32,796 nucleotides of DNA, from NCBI GenBank assembly GCA_944389155.1, contig CALXLI010000071.1:1-32796 (forward strand), given 5' to 3'. Both the position numbers and the translations under genes were made by a program. The DNA is from an uncultured Spirochaetaceae bacterium. Its GTDB lineage: Bacteria > Spirochaetota > Spirochaetia > Sphaerochaetales > Sphaerochaetaceae. The notes under the pieces are model-generated. The model was not told the DNA's origin and did not search any database. It saw only the letters and a list, made by a program, of their open reading frames with translations. Positions 8,329 to 15,898 of this stretch are shown here, one piece after another (within the stretch, counting starts at the first letter, position 1; every line of letters starts with the position of its first letter).

Positions 8329-9268
8329 GCTTCTTTCGTTCCGTTCGCTCTGTGCAGAGGATGAACGCCATACTATTCTTGCTGGGCTTTCTCTCCATGT
8401 CGATGCAGGAGAAACAGTTGCGCTGGTCGGGGAATCCGGATGCGGCAAGACAATGAGCATGAGTGCGCTTCTGGGGATTCTTCCGGATGATGTTGAAGTG
8501 ACAGGCGGGTCGATATTCTTCGATGGGGAGGATGTGCTTGCCTATGATGGGAAAAAACGACGGGACAGGCTGTATAGACGTGTTGGCTTCGTCCCTCAGA
8601 ATACCAGCGATTCGCTTTATCCCCTCACGACAGTATCCAAGGTGATGACAGATGCTTATGTCCATAATCATCCGGGTATAGGAAGGAAAGCCGCTGTCGA
8701 AAGAGCCGCAGCCCTGCTTTCCTCTTTGGGCATAGAAGATGCAGGGCGTGTGCTTTCGCTCTATCCTTTCCAGCTTTCAGGGGGAATGAAGCAGCGTGTC
8801 AATATTGCGGCAGCGCTTATGGATGATATCAAGCTTCTTGTTGCAGATGAACCTACCAGTGCGCTTGATATCCACATAAGGAGGCAGATAGAGGCCCTGT
8901 ACGCCTCTCTTGCAGGCCGAGATCGTCTTTCCATGTTCATCATCAGCCATGATCTTGGATTTGTCCGTTCTGTTGCAGATAGGGTGTATGTCATGTATGC
9001 AGGCCGGATCATTGAGGAGGGTATGTGCGATGAGATCTTCTCTGCTCCCGTTCATCCATATACACAATCCCTTATTGAACTGGAGTCGATGAATGCAAGG
9101 GACAGCAACCAGGATCTTCCTGAGCTTGTCAGCTCTTTCTCCATTCCTGACAGGAAGAGCCTTTCATGTGCGTTTCTTTCACGCTGCAGCTGCCGTCGGG
9201 ATTCCTGTTCCTGTCCTGTGGAGTATTCCAGGATTTCGGAAACCCATTTCGTGAGGTGTGTGCTATGA
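8321..9268 (+). CDS. DppD-like ABC ATPase
   Basis: First nucleotide-binding subunit, about 315 residues. Visible motifs are Walker A GESGCGKT, the Q-loop near VPQNTSDSLYPLTT, the signature LSGGMKQR, Walker B LLVADEPTSALD and the H-loop IISHDLGF. The oligopeptide-transporter C-terminal domain follows and carries six cysteines (CAFLSRCSCRRDSCSCP, then VRC), more than the usual four, a pattern that could hold an Fe-S cluster as reported for some OppD proteins. The ATG at 8321 has a strong GGAGGGGG site; the upstream open start at 8297 lies in the preceding gene. It ends in a 4-bp ATGA overlap with the next gene. Confidence 0.92.
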   Translation: MAELLSFRSLCAEDERHTILAGLSLHVDAGETVALVGESGCGKTMSMSALLGILPDDVEVTGGSIFFDGEDVLAYDGKKRRDRLYRRVGFVPQNTSDSLYPLTTVSKVMTDAYVHNHPGIGRKAAVERAAALLSSLGIEDAGRVLSLYPFQLSGGMKQRVNIAAALMDDIKLLVADEPTSALDIHIRRQIEALYASLAGRDRLSMFIISHDLGFVRSVADRVYVMYAGRIIEEGMCDEIFSAPVHPYTQSLIELESMNARDSNQDLPELVSSFSIPDRKSLSCAFLSRCSCRRDSCSCPVEYSRISETHFVRCVL

Positions 9269-10044
9269 GCGTGCTTTCATGCGTGAATGTATCGAAGGTA
9301 TTCAGGGATAATGGCTTTGAAGTACTTCGGAACGTATCGGTTGAAATCGGGAAAGGAGAGGCTGTCGGAATCGTGGGGGAATCCGGCAGCGGCAAAAGCA
9401 CATTCGGCAATATCATAGGAGGCCTTGATAAGCCGACTGGCGGTACTGTCCTTTATCATGGTGATGATATTTCCGCTCTGAAGGGAGAGCGGCTGCGCAG
9501 CTTCAGGCGTTCTGTGCAGTACATCTTCCAGGATCCCAAAGGGGCTATGAATCCATATTTCACGCTGCGGCATGTCCTCATGGAGCCTCTGCAGATCAAT
9601 TTCCCGAAAGCAGGAAAGGGAGAGCTGGAAGAGAGGATTACCCAGATGGTGTCCATGGTCAATCTTCCACAAGCTATTCTCGATGCGCACCCATGGGAGG
9701 TCTCGGGTGGGGAGGCACAGCGTATAGCTATAGCAAGGGCGATCCTTCTTGAGCCGGAAGTGATAATCGCAGATGAATGCGTATCAGCGCTTGATCTCTC
9801 AATCCAGGCTGAGGTTATGAATCTGCTCAGGCGCATACGGAAGGAAACCTGTGCTTCGTTTCTGTTCATATCACATGATCTCGGCCTCGTGCGCTATTTC
9901 TGTGACAGGGTCTACATCATGCGGTATGGACGCATAGTGGAATGCCTTGATTGCAGCAGGATGGAAGAAGAGGCGCAGAGCGAATATACGAAGATGCTGC
10001 TGGAGGATGCATATGGGGAATATGAAGGTAACGGTCATAGGTGA
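9265..10044 (+). CDS. DppF-like ABC ATPase
   Basis: Second nucleotide-binding subunit, about 259 residues. Motifs: Walker A GESGSGKST, Q-loop FQDPKGAMNPYFTL, signature VSGGEAQRIAIA, Walker B VIIADECVSALD, H-loop FISHDLGLVRYF. The residue after the catalytic glutamate is cysteine (DECVSALD) where nearly all homologues have proline (DEPVSALD). The C-terminal OppF cysteine extension is absent. I start it at the ATG at 9265 that overlaps the previous stop (ATGA), not at the open-frame start at 9166, which would add 33 residues of out-of-family sequence. Confidence 0.92.
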   Translation: MSVLSCVNVSKVFRDNGFEVLRNVSVEIGKGEAVGIVGESGSGKSTFGNIIGGLDKPTGGTVLYHGDDISALKGERLRSFRRSVQYIFQDPKGAMNPYFTLRHVLMEPLQINFPKAGKGELEERITQMVSMVNLPQAILDAHPWEVSGGEAQRIAIARAILLEPEVIIADECVSALDLSIQAEVMNLLRRIRKETCASFLFISHDLGLVRYFCDRVYIMRYGRIVECLDCSRMEEEAQSEYTKMLLEDAYGEYEGNGHR

Positions 10045-10741
10045 GAGCGGGGGAGCACCTCTTGCAGGCGGCGCAACAAGCTGCTATATCGTTGAGGCTG
10101 AGGGGTATCCCGTGCTTCTTGATATAGGGTCTGGTGCACTCTCCCTCATCCAGAGGATACGTTCATTCGATGAAATCGATGATATCATAATTTCGCATTT
10201 CCATAGCGATCATCATGCTGATGCCGGAGTGGCACTCTATTCCCGTCTTATATCAATGCAGCTGAAGCGGCCTGTAAATCCTCTTGTTTTCCATGCAATG
10301 GAAAGCCATAAGCTTGATATGGCTCCATATTCATATGTTTCCATGATTGATGAAGATACGGTGGAAGAAATAGGGCCGTTCTCTGTCAGATATATGAGGA
10401 CGGAGCACCCTGTCCCATGCCTGGCAGTGAAGCTTTCATATGATGGGAAGAGCGTTGTATATACCGCTGATGGTGCACTTTCCGATAGGCTTGCAGCATT
10501 CTCTTCATCTGCTGATATCCTGATTGCGGAATGCTCATTCTATCCAGGGACTGCAGATGATGCTGCCGGGCATATGGATGCGCTTGATGTTTCCGATCTT
10601 GCTGTCTCTGCAGCTCCTGAGAAGCTCATAGTATCCCATCTGCCTGTCTATGGCGAGCGAAATGATATCCTTCGATGCATAAGGTCTCGATGGAATGGGG
10701 AAACGCTCCTTGCCCATCCATTCCTGACAGCGGAAGCCTGA
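10022..10741 (+). CDS. Metallo-beta-lactamase-fold hydrolase
   Basis: Cytoplasmic binuclear-metal hydrolase, 239 residues with no signal peptide. The canonical HxHxDH motif is present as ISHFHSDHHAD at about residues 56-66, followed by later metal ligands (TEHPVPC, YTADGALSD and SHLPVYGE). The arrangement resembles RNase Z-like or PhnP-like phosphodiesterases. The ATG at 10022 has GGGG a few bases before it and overlaps the end of the ATPase gene by 23 bp, so it belongs to the peptide transporter operon. It may cleave the imported solute or a phosphodiester derived from it; the substrate cannot be read from sequence. Confidence 0.8.
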   Translation: MKVTVIGESGGAPLAGGATSCYIVEAEGYPVLLDIGSGALSLIQRIRSFDEIDDIIISHFHSDHHADAGVALYSRLISMQLKRPVNPLVFHAMESHKLDMAPYSYVSMIDEDTVEEIGPFSVRYMRTEHPVPCLAVKLSYDGKSVVYTADGALSDRLAAFSSSADILIAECSFYPGTADDAAGHMDALDVSDLAVSAAPEKLIVSHLPVYGERNDILRCIRSRWNGETLLAHPFLTAEA

Positions 10742-10795
10742 ACGGGTGATTCATTTTCAGCTATCCTGCCATGAATGCAATAGCTCGGAATATGC

Positions 10796-10830
10796 TTGTC
10801 TTACCATTCCTGCTGACCTAGAATGCCTAT
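10796..10830 (+). promoter_or_regulatory. TetR-gene promoter, leaderless type
   Basis: TTGTCT (10796-10801), a 17-bp spacer and TAGAAT (10819-10824) lie 6 nt before the ATG at 10831. Transcription would start at about the A of the start codon. There is no SD. A short AGCTAT/ATAGCT inverted repeat (10759-10764, 10780-10785) is upstream and may be an operator. Confidence 0.6.
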
Positions 10831-11433
10831 ATGAGTGATCTGACAAGGAAATCAATAGCTGATTCATTGAAATCATTGCTCTCGGAACGGCCTCTTTCAC
10901 GCATTACTGTCATGGATATTGCTGCGCGATGCGGAATCAGCCGTATGACTTTCTATTATCATTTCAGGGATATCTATGATCTTGTTGGATGGATCATATC
11001 ATATGATATAACGGCAATACTATCAGGACGGAAGACACATGATACATGGCAGGAAGGCTTCCTTTCGATATTCCATGCGGTAGAAAAGAATCATGTCTTT
11101 GTCTTCAATGTCTATAATTCCATGAGCCGTGAGCAGATGGAACGCAGCCTTACAGGTCCTGTGACAGAGCTCCTTCTATCTGTCCTTCGTGAGACGGAAG
11201 CTGCAGGCAGGTTGGCTGAGGAAGAGCTTATGTTCATATCATCATTCTATTCATATGCCTTCATAGGCATCATGCTTGACTGGGTCGGAAGCGGTATGGA
11301 TGAGAAGCCTGATTTGATGATAAAGCGGATAGAGTGCGTAATGGCTGGCAGCTTCGAGAAGGCCGTGGAACGTTTCTCCTCCTTACATTCAAGCCAAGGT
11401 GCAAGGATTCCTGACAGAAGGGGCCGATTGTAA
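10831..11433 (+). CDS. TetR/AcrR-family transcriptional regulator
   Basis: 200 residues. The N-terminal HTH is typical: IADSLKSLLSERPLSRITVMDIAARCGISRMTFYYHFRDIYDL, with the recognition helix at about residues 31-42. The C-terminal ligand domain is helical (FHAVEKNHVFVFNVYNS, SFYSYAFIGIMLDWVGSG) and resembles the DhaS-like TetR_C group. It lies 49 bp upstream of an oleate hydratase gene on the same strand. In lactobacilli a TetR regulator (FhmR) adjoins and controls ohyA in response to oleate, so sensing of unsaturated fatty acids is a reasonable inference. Confidence 0.85.
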   Translation: MSDLTRKSIADSLKSLLSERPLSRITVMDIAARCGISRMTFYYHFRDIYDLVGWIISYDITAILSGRKTHDTWQEGFLSIFHAVEKNHVFVFNVYNSMSREQMERSLTGPVTELLLSVLRETEAAGRLAEEELMFISSFYSYAFIGIMLDWVGSGMDEKPDLMIKRIECVMAGSFEKAVERFSSLHSSQGARIPDRRGRL

Positions 11434-11444
11434 ATACACTCCAC

Positions 11445-11476
11445 TCCTCCTTTCCTGTAGCTTCAGGCCAGGAGGA
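11445..11476 (+). promoter_or_regulatory. SD-sequestering hairpin before oleate hydratase
   Basis: TCCTCCT (11445-11451) pairs exactly with AGGAGGA (11470-11476), which is the SD. Inside, CCTG (11454-11457) pairs with CAGG (11464-11467) around a 6-nt loop; a 2x2 internal loop (TT/CC) separates the stems. The ATG is at 11483. If folded, the mRNA hides the whole SD. Confidence 0.5.
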
Positions 11477-11482
11477 AACAAT

Positions 11483-13258
11483 ATGTATCATTCAAGTGGC
11501 AACTATGAAGCTTTCGTCAGACCAAGGAAAACGGAAGGTGCAGAGAGAAAGTCTGCATATATAATCGGTTCCGGCCTTGCAGCACTTTCTGCTGCGGCTT
11601 TCCTTGTCCGCGATGCCTATGTCGATGGCAGCCGTGTCCACATCATCGAAAAGGATCCTGTTCTCGGAGGAGCTTGTGATGGCTGGGATTACGAAGGTTT
11701 GGGATATGTAATGAGAGGTGGGCGTGAGATGGACAATCACTTCGAGTGCATGTGGGATCTCTATCGTTCGGTTCCTTCAATCGAGAATGAGGGAATGAGC
11801 GTCCTTGATGAGTATTACTACCTGAATAAGGATGACCCGAACTATTCACTTATGAGAGCGACGATGAACAGGGGTGAAGACGGCAGGACCGATAGGAAGT
11901 TCGCCCTCTCGGATAAGGCACAGCTTGAGATCATGCGTCTTTTCTTCACTCCGGATGAGGAACTGTATGACAAGACCATCGAAGATGTCTTCTCAGAAGA
12001 AGTCCTTGACAGCAATTTCTGGCTTTACTGGAGGACGATGTTCGCTTTTGAGAACTGGCATTCAGCTCTTGAGATGAAAATCTATATAAGACGCTATATC
12101 CATCATGTAGATGGCCTTCCTGATTTCTCAGCTCTAAGGTTTACGAAATACAATCAGTATGAATCGATGATACTTCCGCTTCAGAGATATCTTGAAGGCC
12201 TAGGCGTGGATATCATCACTGAAACAAAGGTGACTGATGTCCGTTTCGCTGTAGCAGGTGGCGTGAAACGTGCAGTGTCTCTTTCCGTGATGGATAAGGA
12301 AGGTGAGAGAAGCATCGCACTGTCCGATGATGACCTTCTCTTCATTACTCCTGGCGGGTGTGTTGAGAACAGCACGCTTGGAAGCCAGCATGAGAAAGCT
12401 GAATACAGCCCGGAACTGAAGAAGGGAGGTGGATGGGATCTCTGGAAGCGTATCGCATCACAGTCTGATGATTTCGGTCATCCTGAGAAATTCTGCTCAG
12501 ATCCATTGAAGACGACATTGATGAGCGCAACTGTCACTCTTTTCGATGAACGCGTCGTTCCGTATATTGAGAAGATAGCAAAACGCAATCCATATTCAGG
12601 AAAGGTTGTGACAGGAGGTATCGTCACAGCCCGTGATTCCGCCTGGCTTCTCAGCTGGACATTCAACAGACAGCCGCAGTTCAGGGCTCAGAAGGAGAAT
12701 GAGCTTGTTGGCTGGATATATGGGCTTTTCCCCTTTGTGGAAGGTGACTTTGTCAGAAAGCCGATGAGTGAATGCACCGGTAAGGAGATTGCGATGGAAT
12801 GGCTTTACCATATAGGAGTCCCTAAGGAGGAGATTGAGGATATTGCAGAGAACAGCTGCAATACAGTTCCGTGCATGATGCCATACATCACTGCCTTTTT
12901 CATGCCACGGAGCCTCGGGGATCGTCCATATGTTGTTCCGGATGGTGCTGTCAATTTCGCATTCATAGGACAGTTTGCGGAGACAGAACGCGATACTATC
13001 TTCACTACAGAGTATTCGATAAGGACTGCAATGGAGGCTGTGTATACATTGATGAGCGTTGATCGTGGTGTTCCTGAAGTGTGGGGAAGCGCTTTTGATG
13101 TACGCGACCTTGTTCGTGCCTCTGTCTCGTTGCGTGATGGCTCTAAGCTTACAGAGATGGAATTTGGATTAAAGGAAAAGATTGCGATAAAGGAAGCTTT
13201 AAAACGTATTCATGGCACTGATATCGAGAAACTGCTTGCAGAGTATGGTGCAATATGA
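11483..13258 (+). CDS. ohyA: Oleate hydratase (MCRA family)
   Basis: FAD-dependent fatty-acid double-bond hydratase converting oleate to 10-hydroxystearate and detoxifying host unsaturated fatty acids; 591 residues, full family length. The dinucleotide-binding motif IIGSGLAALSAAAFL is at about residues 27-41 and the acidic strand end HIIEKD follows. The signature RGGREM is at 78-83, placing E82 where the catalytic water-activating glutamate of S. aureus OhyA is numbered. Y201 (in EMKIYIRRY) likewise matches the catalytic tyrosine position as I recall it. The ATG at 11483 has AGGAGG 7 nt upstream. It follows a TetR gene and is probably cotranscribed with it. Confidence 0.93.
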   Translation: MYHSSGNYEAFVRPRKTEGAERKSAYIIGSGLAALSAAAFLVRDAYVDGSRVHIIEKDPVLGGACDGWDYEGLGYVMRGGREMDNHFECMWDLYRSVPSIENEGMSVLDEYYYLNKDDPNYSLMRATMNRGEDGRTDRKFALSDKAQLEIMRLFFTPDEELYDKTIEDVFSEEVLDSNFWLYWRTMFAFENWHSALEMKIYIRRYIHHVDGLPDFSALRFTKYNQYESMILPLQRYLEGLGVDIITETKVTDVRFAVAGGVKRAVSLSVMDKEGERSIALSDDDLLFITPGGCVENSTLGSQHEKAEYSPELKKGGGWDLWKRIASQSDDFGHPEKFCSDPLKTTLMSATVTLFDERVVPYIEKIAKRNPYSGKVVTGGIVTARDSAWLLSWTFNRQPQFRAQKENELVGWIYGLFPFVEGDFVRKPMSECTGKEIAMEWLYHIGVPKEEIEDIAENSCNTVPCMMPYITAFFMPRSLGDRPYVVPDGAVNFAFIGQFAETERDTIFTTEYSIRTAMEAVYTLMSVDRGVPEVWGSAFDVRDLVRASVSLRDGSKLTEMEFGLKEKIAIKEALKRIHGTDIEKLLAEYGAI

Positions 13259-13288
13259 CCAAAGCCGGGATTGCCTTTGGCGTCCTGG

Positions 13289-13317
13289 ATGACAATTGGC
13301 CTTGCAAATGCTATGCT
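13289..13317 (+). promoter_or_regulatory. Candidate promoter of the ABC-F gene
   Basis: ATGACA (13289-13294), a 17-bp spacer and TATGCT (13312-13317) preceded by TGC form an extended -10 promoter in the 131-bp gap between the oleate hydratase and the ABC-F gene. No U-tract terminator is visible in this gap; a 6-bp CCAAAG/CTTTGG hairpin follows the hydratase stop. Confidence 0.5.
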
Positions 13318-13389
13318 GAGAGAAAGGAAGGAGATTAGCCGATGAAGATGTTCTGATTATCCACAATACATATAGAGAAAGGAGTCAGA

Positions 13390-14913
13390 ATGTCTGAATA
13401 TATATCATTATCTGGAATCTCATATGCATATCCTGGATCATCCCTGCCTGTTTTCGATGACCTGGATCTTTCTTTTTCCTCTGGCTGGACAGTGCTTGCC
13501 GGTGCAAATGGAGCGGGTAAGACTACGCTTTCGAGGCTTATTTCCGGAGAGCTTGCACCTGACCATGGGAGAGTTAGCGTAAGCGGGGAGATCGTAACCT
13601 GTCCCCAGGTGTTCACAGGACTTCGCTACGATGATTGCTGCTATATCTATGATGGAACAGCTGAGACTGGAAAGCTCCGGTCCTGCCTTTCAATCTCGGA
13701 CGATATGCTGGCTGAGCCTTCTGTCCTTTCAGGAGGAGAGAAGAAGAGGCTGCAGCTGCTTGCTGCTCTTTCAAGACGTCCTGGCATCCTGATACTTGAT
13801 GAACCGACCAATCACCTCGATCAGGAAAGCCGGGATCTTGTCATATCGGCGCTGAAGGACTTTGAAGGTTGCGGGATCATGATAACGCATGACAGAAGCA
13901 CCGCTGCGGCGATTTCATCTAGGACCATCTTCCTTGAAAGGATCATGGAAAAGCCTGCAAAGCTCTATGATATACCGTTGCCTCTGTCAGAGGCTCTGGA
14001 TGAGATAGACCGCAGGAAGAGGGATGGCAGGAATGCCTATGACAGTCTCTCTGCTGAGATTGCGTCGCTTTCCTTCGTATCAGATCGCCTTGGAGAGAAA
14101 TCAAGAGGCATGCATGGCAGGCTTTCAAAGGCTGGACTGGATATCCATGACCACAGCGGGAAAGCCGCAATCGATGGAGCAAGGCTTACAGGCAAGGATC
14201 GCTCGATTGAGGACCAGAGACGGAGAATCCTGGCACATGCAAGGCACAAGGAAGAGAAGCTTGCCGGAATGGAAAAGCCACTCATGAGAAAAGAAGGGAT
14301 TGATCTGCAGGCTGGAGGATACATCCCATATGTATCATTCGGCCCTGCTGTCCTTTCTGCAGGAGATTACACCCTGAGTGTTCCATCCCTTGCTCTTTCC
14401 CCTGGTTCTCATGTAGCTGTCACAGGCAGGAACGGAAGCGGCAAGACACTCCTTGTGAAGGCTATAGTCGCTAAGATCTGCCAGGAGGGGAAAGGAAGGC
14501 ATCTGCTGTATATCCCGCAGGAATATGCTGATGATGAGAGGGAACGTCTTCTCCAGCGCGTAAGAACCCTTTCTGATGAGGAGAAGGGGATGATCCTTTC
14601 AGACATCTACAGAATGGGATCTGATCCGTCATTTCTCCTCGAAGGCAATCCCGAACCGAGTCCCGGAGAGCTGAAGAAGCTCGATTTCATCCTTTCAAGG
14701 TATGATGGCCGTAATATAATCGTGATGGACGAGCCAACGAATCATCTTGATATCGTGTCAATGAGGATCCTTGAGAAGATCATGGATCGCAGCAACAGAT
14801 CATTCTCGCTTTTGCTTGTCAGCCATGACAGCGCATTCACAGGATTGACATGCAGTACAGTATGGGAAGTTTCGCGCAAAGGAAATGAGGGAACTGTCAG
14901 GATCTTGTCCTGA
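13390..14913 (+). CDS. ABC-F family ATPase
   Basis: Soluble tandem-ABC protein of 507 residues without membrane segments. First domain: Walker A GANGAGKTTL, signature LSGGEKKRLQL, Walker B LILDEPTNHLD. Second domain: Walker A GRNGSGKTLL, a divergent signature SPGELKKL instead of LSGGE, and Walker B IIVMDEPTNHLD. The basic, charged interdomain linker (about residues 190-300) is the part that reaches into the ribosome E site in known ABC-F factors. Members act as translation factors or protect ribosomes from peptidyl-transferase antibiotics; which applies here is open. GAAAGGAG precedes the ATG. It is convergent with the LysR gene, with 10 bp between stops. Confidence 0.85.
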   Translation: MSEYISLSGISYAYPGSSLPVFDDLDLSFSSGWTVLAGANGAGKTTLSRLISGELAPDHGRVSVSGEIVTCPQVFTGLRYDDCCYIYDGTAETGKLRSCLSISDDMLAEPSVLSGGEKKRLQLLAALSRRPGILILDEPTNHLDQESRDLVISALKDFEGCGIMITHDRSTAAAISSRTIFLERIMEKPAKLYDIPLPLSEALDEIDRRKRDGRNAYDSLSAEIASLSFVSDRLGEKSRGMHGRLSKAGLDIHDHSGKAAIDGARLTGKDRSIEDQRRRILAHARHKEEKLAGMEKPLMRKEGIDLQAGGYIPYVSFGPAVLSAGDYTLSVPSLALSPGSHVAVTGRNGSGKTLLVKAIVAKICQEGKGRHLLYIPQEYADDERERLLQRVRTLSDEEKGMILSDIYRMGSDPSFLLEGNPEPSPGELKKLDFILSRYDGRNIIVMDEPTNHLDIVSMRILEKIMDRSNRSFSLLLVSHDSAFTGLTCSTVWEVSRKGNEGTVRILS

Positions 14914-14923
14914 TGCCCATTCC

Positions 14924-15778
14924 CTATGTGCGTTTTCTGAAATACTCTATGCAGTACTTCTCGAATTCCTTTGCAAGCCTTGTTTCATATATCTGCGTAT
15001 TCTTCCTCAGATATATCTTCCTTGTGCAGTGGATATCATGGATCGGAATCTGGGCAAGCCTTGGGCTGTTCATCTTCGGAAGCATCGTGATCCCTTCATC
15101 AAGCTCAAGCAGCATGATCATTATGACCTGCTTGTCAACGATGTTGTCCAGCTCAGGAGCGAATCCCGCAAGACGGCAGTAGTGCATCTGTATTCTCTGC
15201 ATGTCATTGTTTGAGTCAGCAAAGAGAAAATGCTTTGAAGACAGTTCGGATAGCGCAACGCTTTGCTGGCTGGCAATCGGATTCGACTTTCCGACTGTGA
15301 GATACAATTCCTCTTCTGCAAGGAAAACCGAATCAGGATCATCTATGCTGTCAATCGTACAGAAGAATGTGAACTGCACATCGCTGTCGTCCTTATCATT
15401 CTTATGGGATCTCAGTGAGAACCATGTTTCAGGGTGGATCTTCCTGAACCCATGGATTATGGCAGGAATTGAAACCCCCGCTGAGCTTATCGATATTATT
15501 ATGCTTCTGTCCAGGAAGCCGTTCTCTTCCCTTATTTCCTTGATGCAGCTGTCGTACTCTGCTATCACAGCTTTCGACATCTCGAGGAATCTCACTCCGT
15601 TTCTGTTCAGGGTGATGCGGTTGCCCTGGTGATTGAAAAGAGGAGCGCCTATCTCCTTTTCAAGCTGATGGACAGTACGTGACAGGGCCGACTGCGTGAG
15701 GTTGAGATACTTTGCAGCTTCCGTAAGCTTTCCGTAATGGTTTATGGCGATGAATATCCTGAACGTCTGTAAGTTCAT
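14924..15778 (-). CDS. LysR-family transcriptional regulator
   Basis: 284 residues. The N-terminal winged HTH is clear (LQTFRIFIAINHYGKLTEAAKYLNLTQSALSRTVHQLEKEIGAPLF at about 3-48). The effector domain (about 90-284) is of the usual LysR_substrate type. It is transcribed away from the permease-DUF3604 pair, with 120 bp between start codons, the standard layout for a LysR activator that controls its divergent neighbour. No SD is seen before its ATG. Confidence 0.92.
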   Translation of the reverse strand: MNLQTFRIFIAINHYGKLTEAAKYLNLTQSALSRTVHQLEKEIGAPLFNHQGNRITLNRNGVRFLEMSKAVIAEYDSCIKEIREENGFLDRSIIISISSAGVSIPAIIHGFRKIHPETWFSLRSHKNDKDDSDVQFTFFCTIDSIDDPDSVFLAEEELYLTVGKSNPIASQQSVALSELSSKHFLFADSNNDMQRIQMHYCRLAGFAPELDNIVDKQVIMIMLLELDEGITMLPKMNSPRLAQIPIHDIHCTRKIYLRKNTQIYETRLAKEFEKYCIEYFRKRT

Positions 15779-15806
15779 AGGACTGGTTTATCATAAGTAT
15801 TACATT

Positions 15807-15835
15807 TTTGCTATGCTATATAGCAAATATTTTGC
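15807..15835. promoter_or_regulatory. Candidate LysR operator in divergent promoter region
   Basis: TTTGCTA (15807-15813) and TAGCAAA (15821-15827) form a 21-bp dyad. A third half-site TTTGC at 15831-15835 makes a second dyad, GCAAA-TAT-TTTGC, with the middle arm. Alternating half-sites of this kind suit a LysR tetramer that shifts between sites. Position between the divergent genes supports this. Confidence 0.55.
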
Positions 15836-15898
15836 TTTACACTCATAGTGCTGAATAAATATACTGTTCCCATTCATTTTGGTGGGAGGTGGATTACG

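Noticed and set aside
13259..13280. CCAAAG/CTTTGG hairpin after the oleate hydratase stop
   Set aside because: Only 6 bp and no U-tract; not supported as a terminator.
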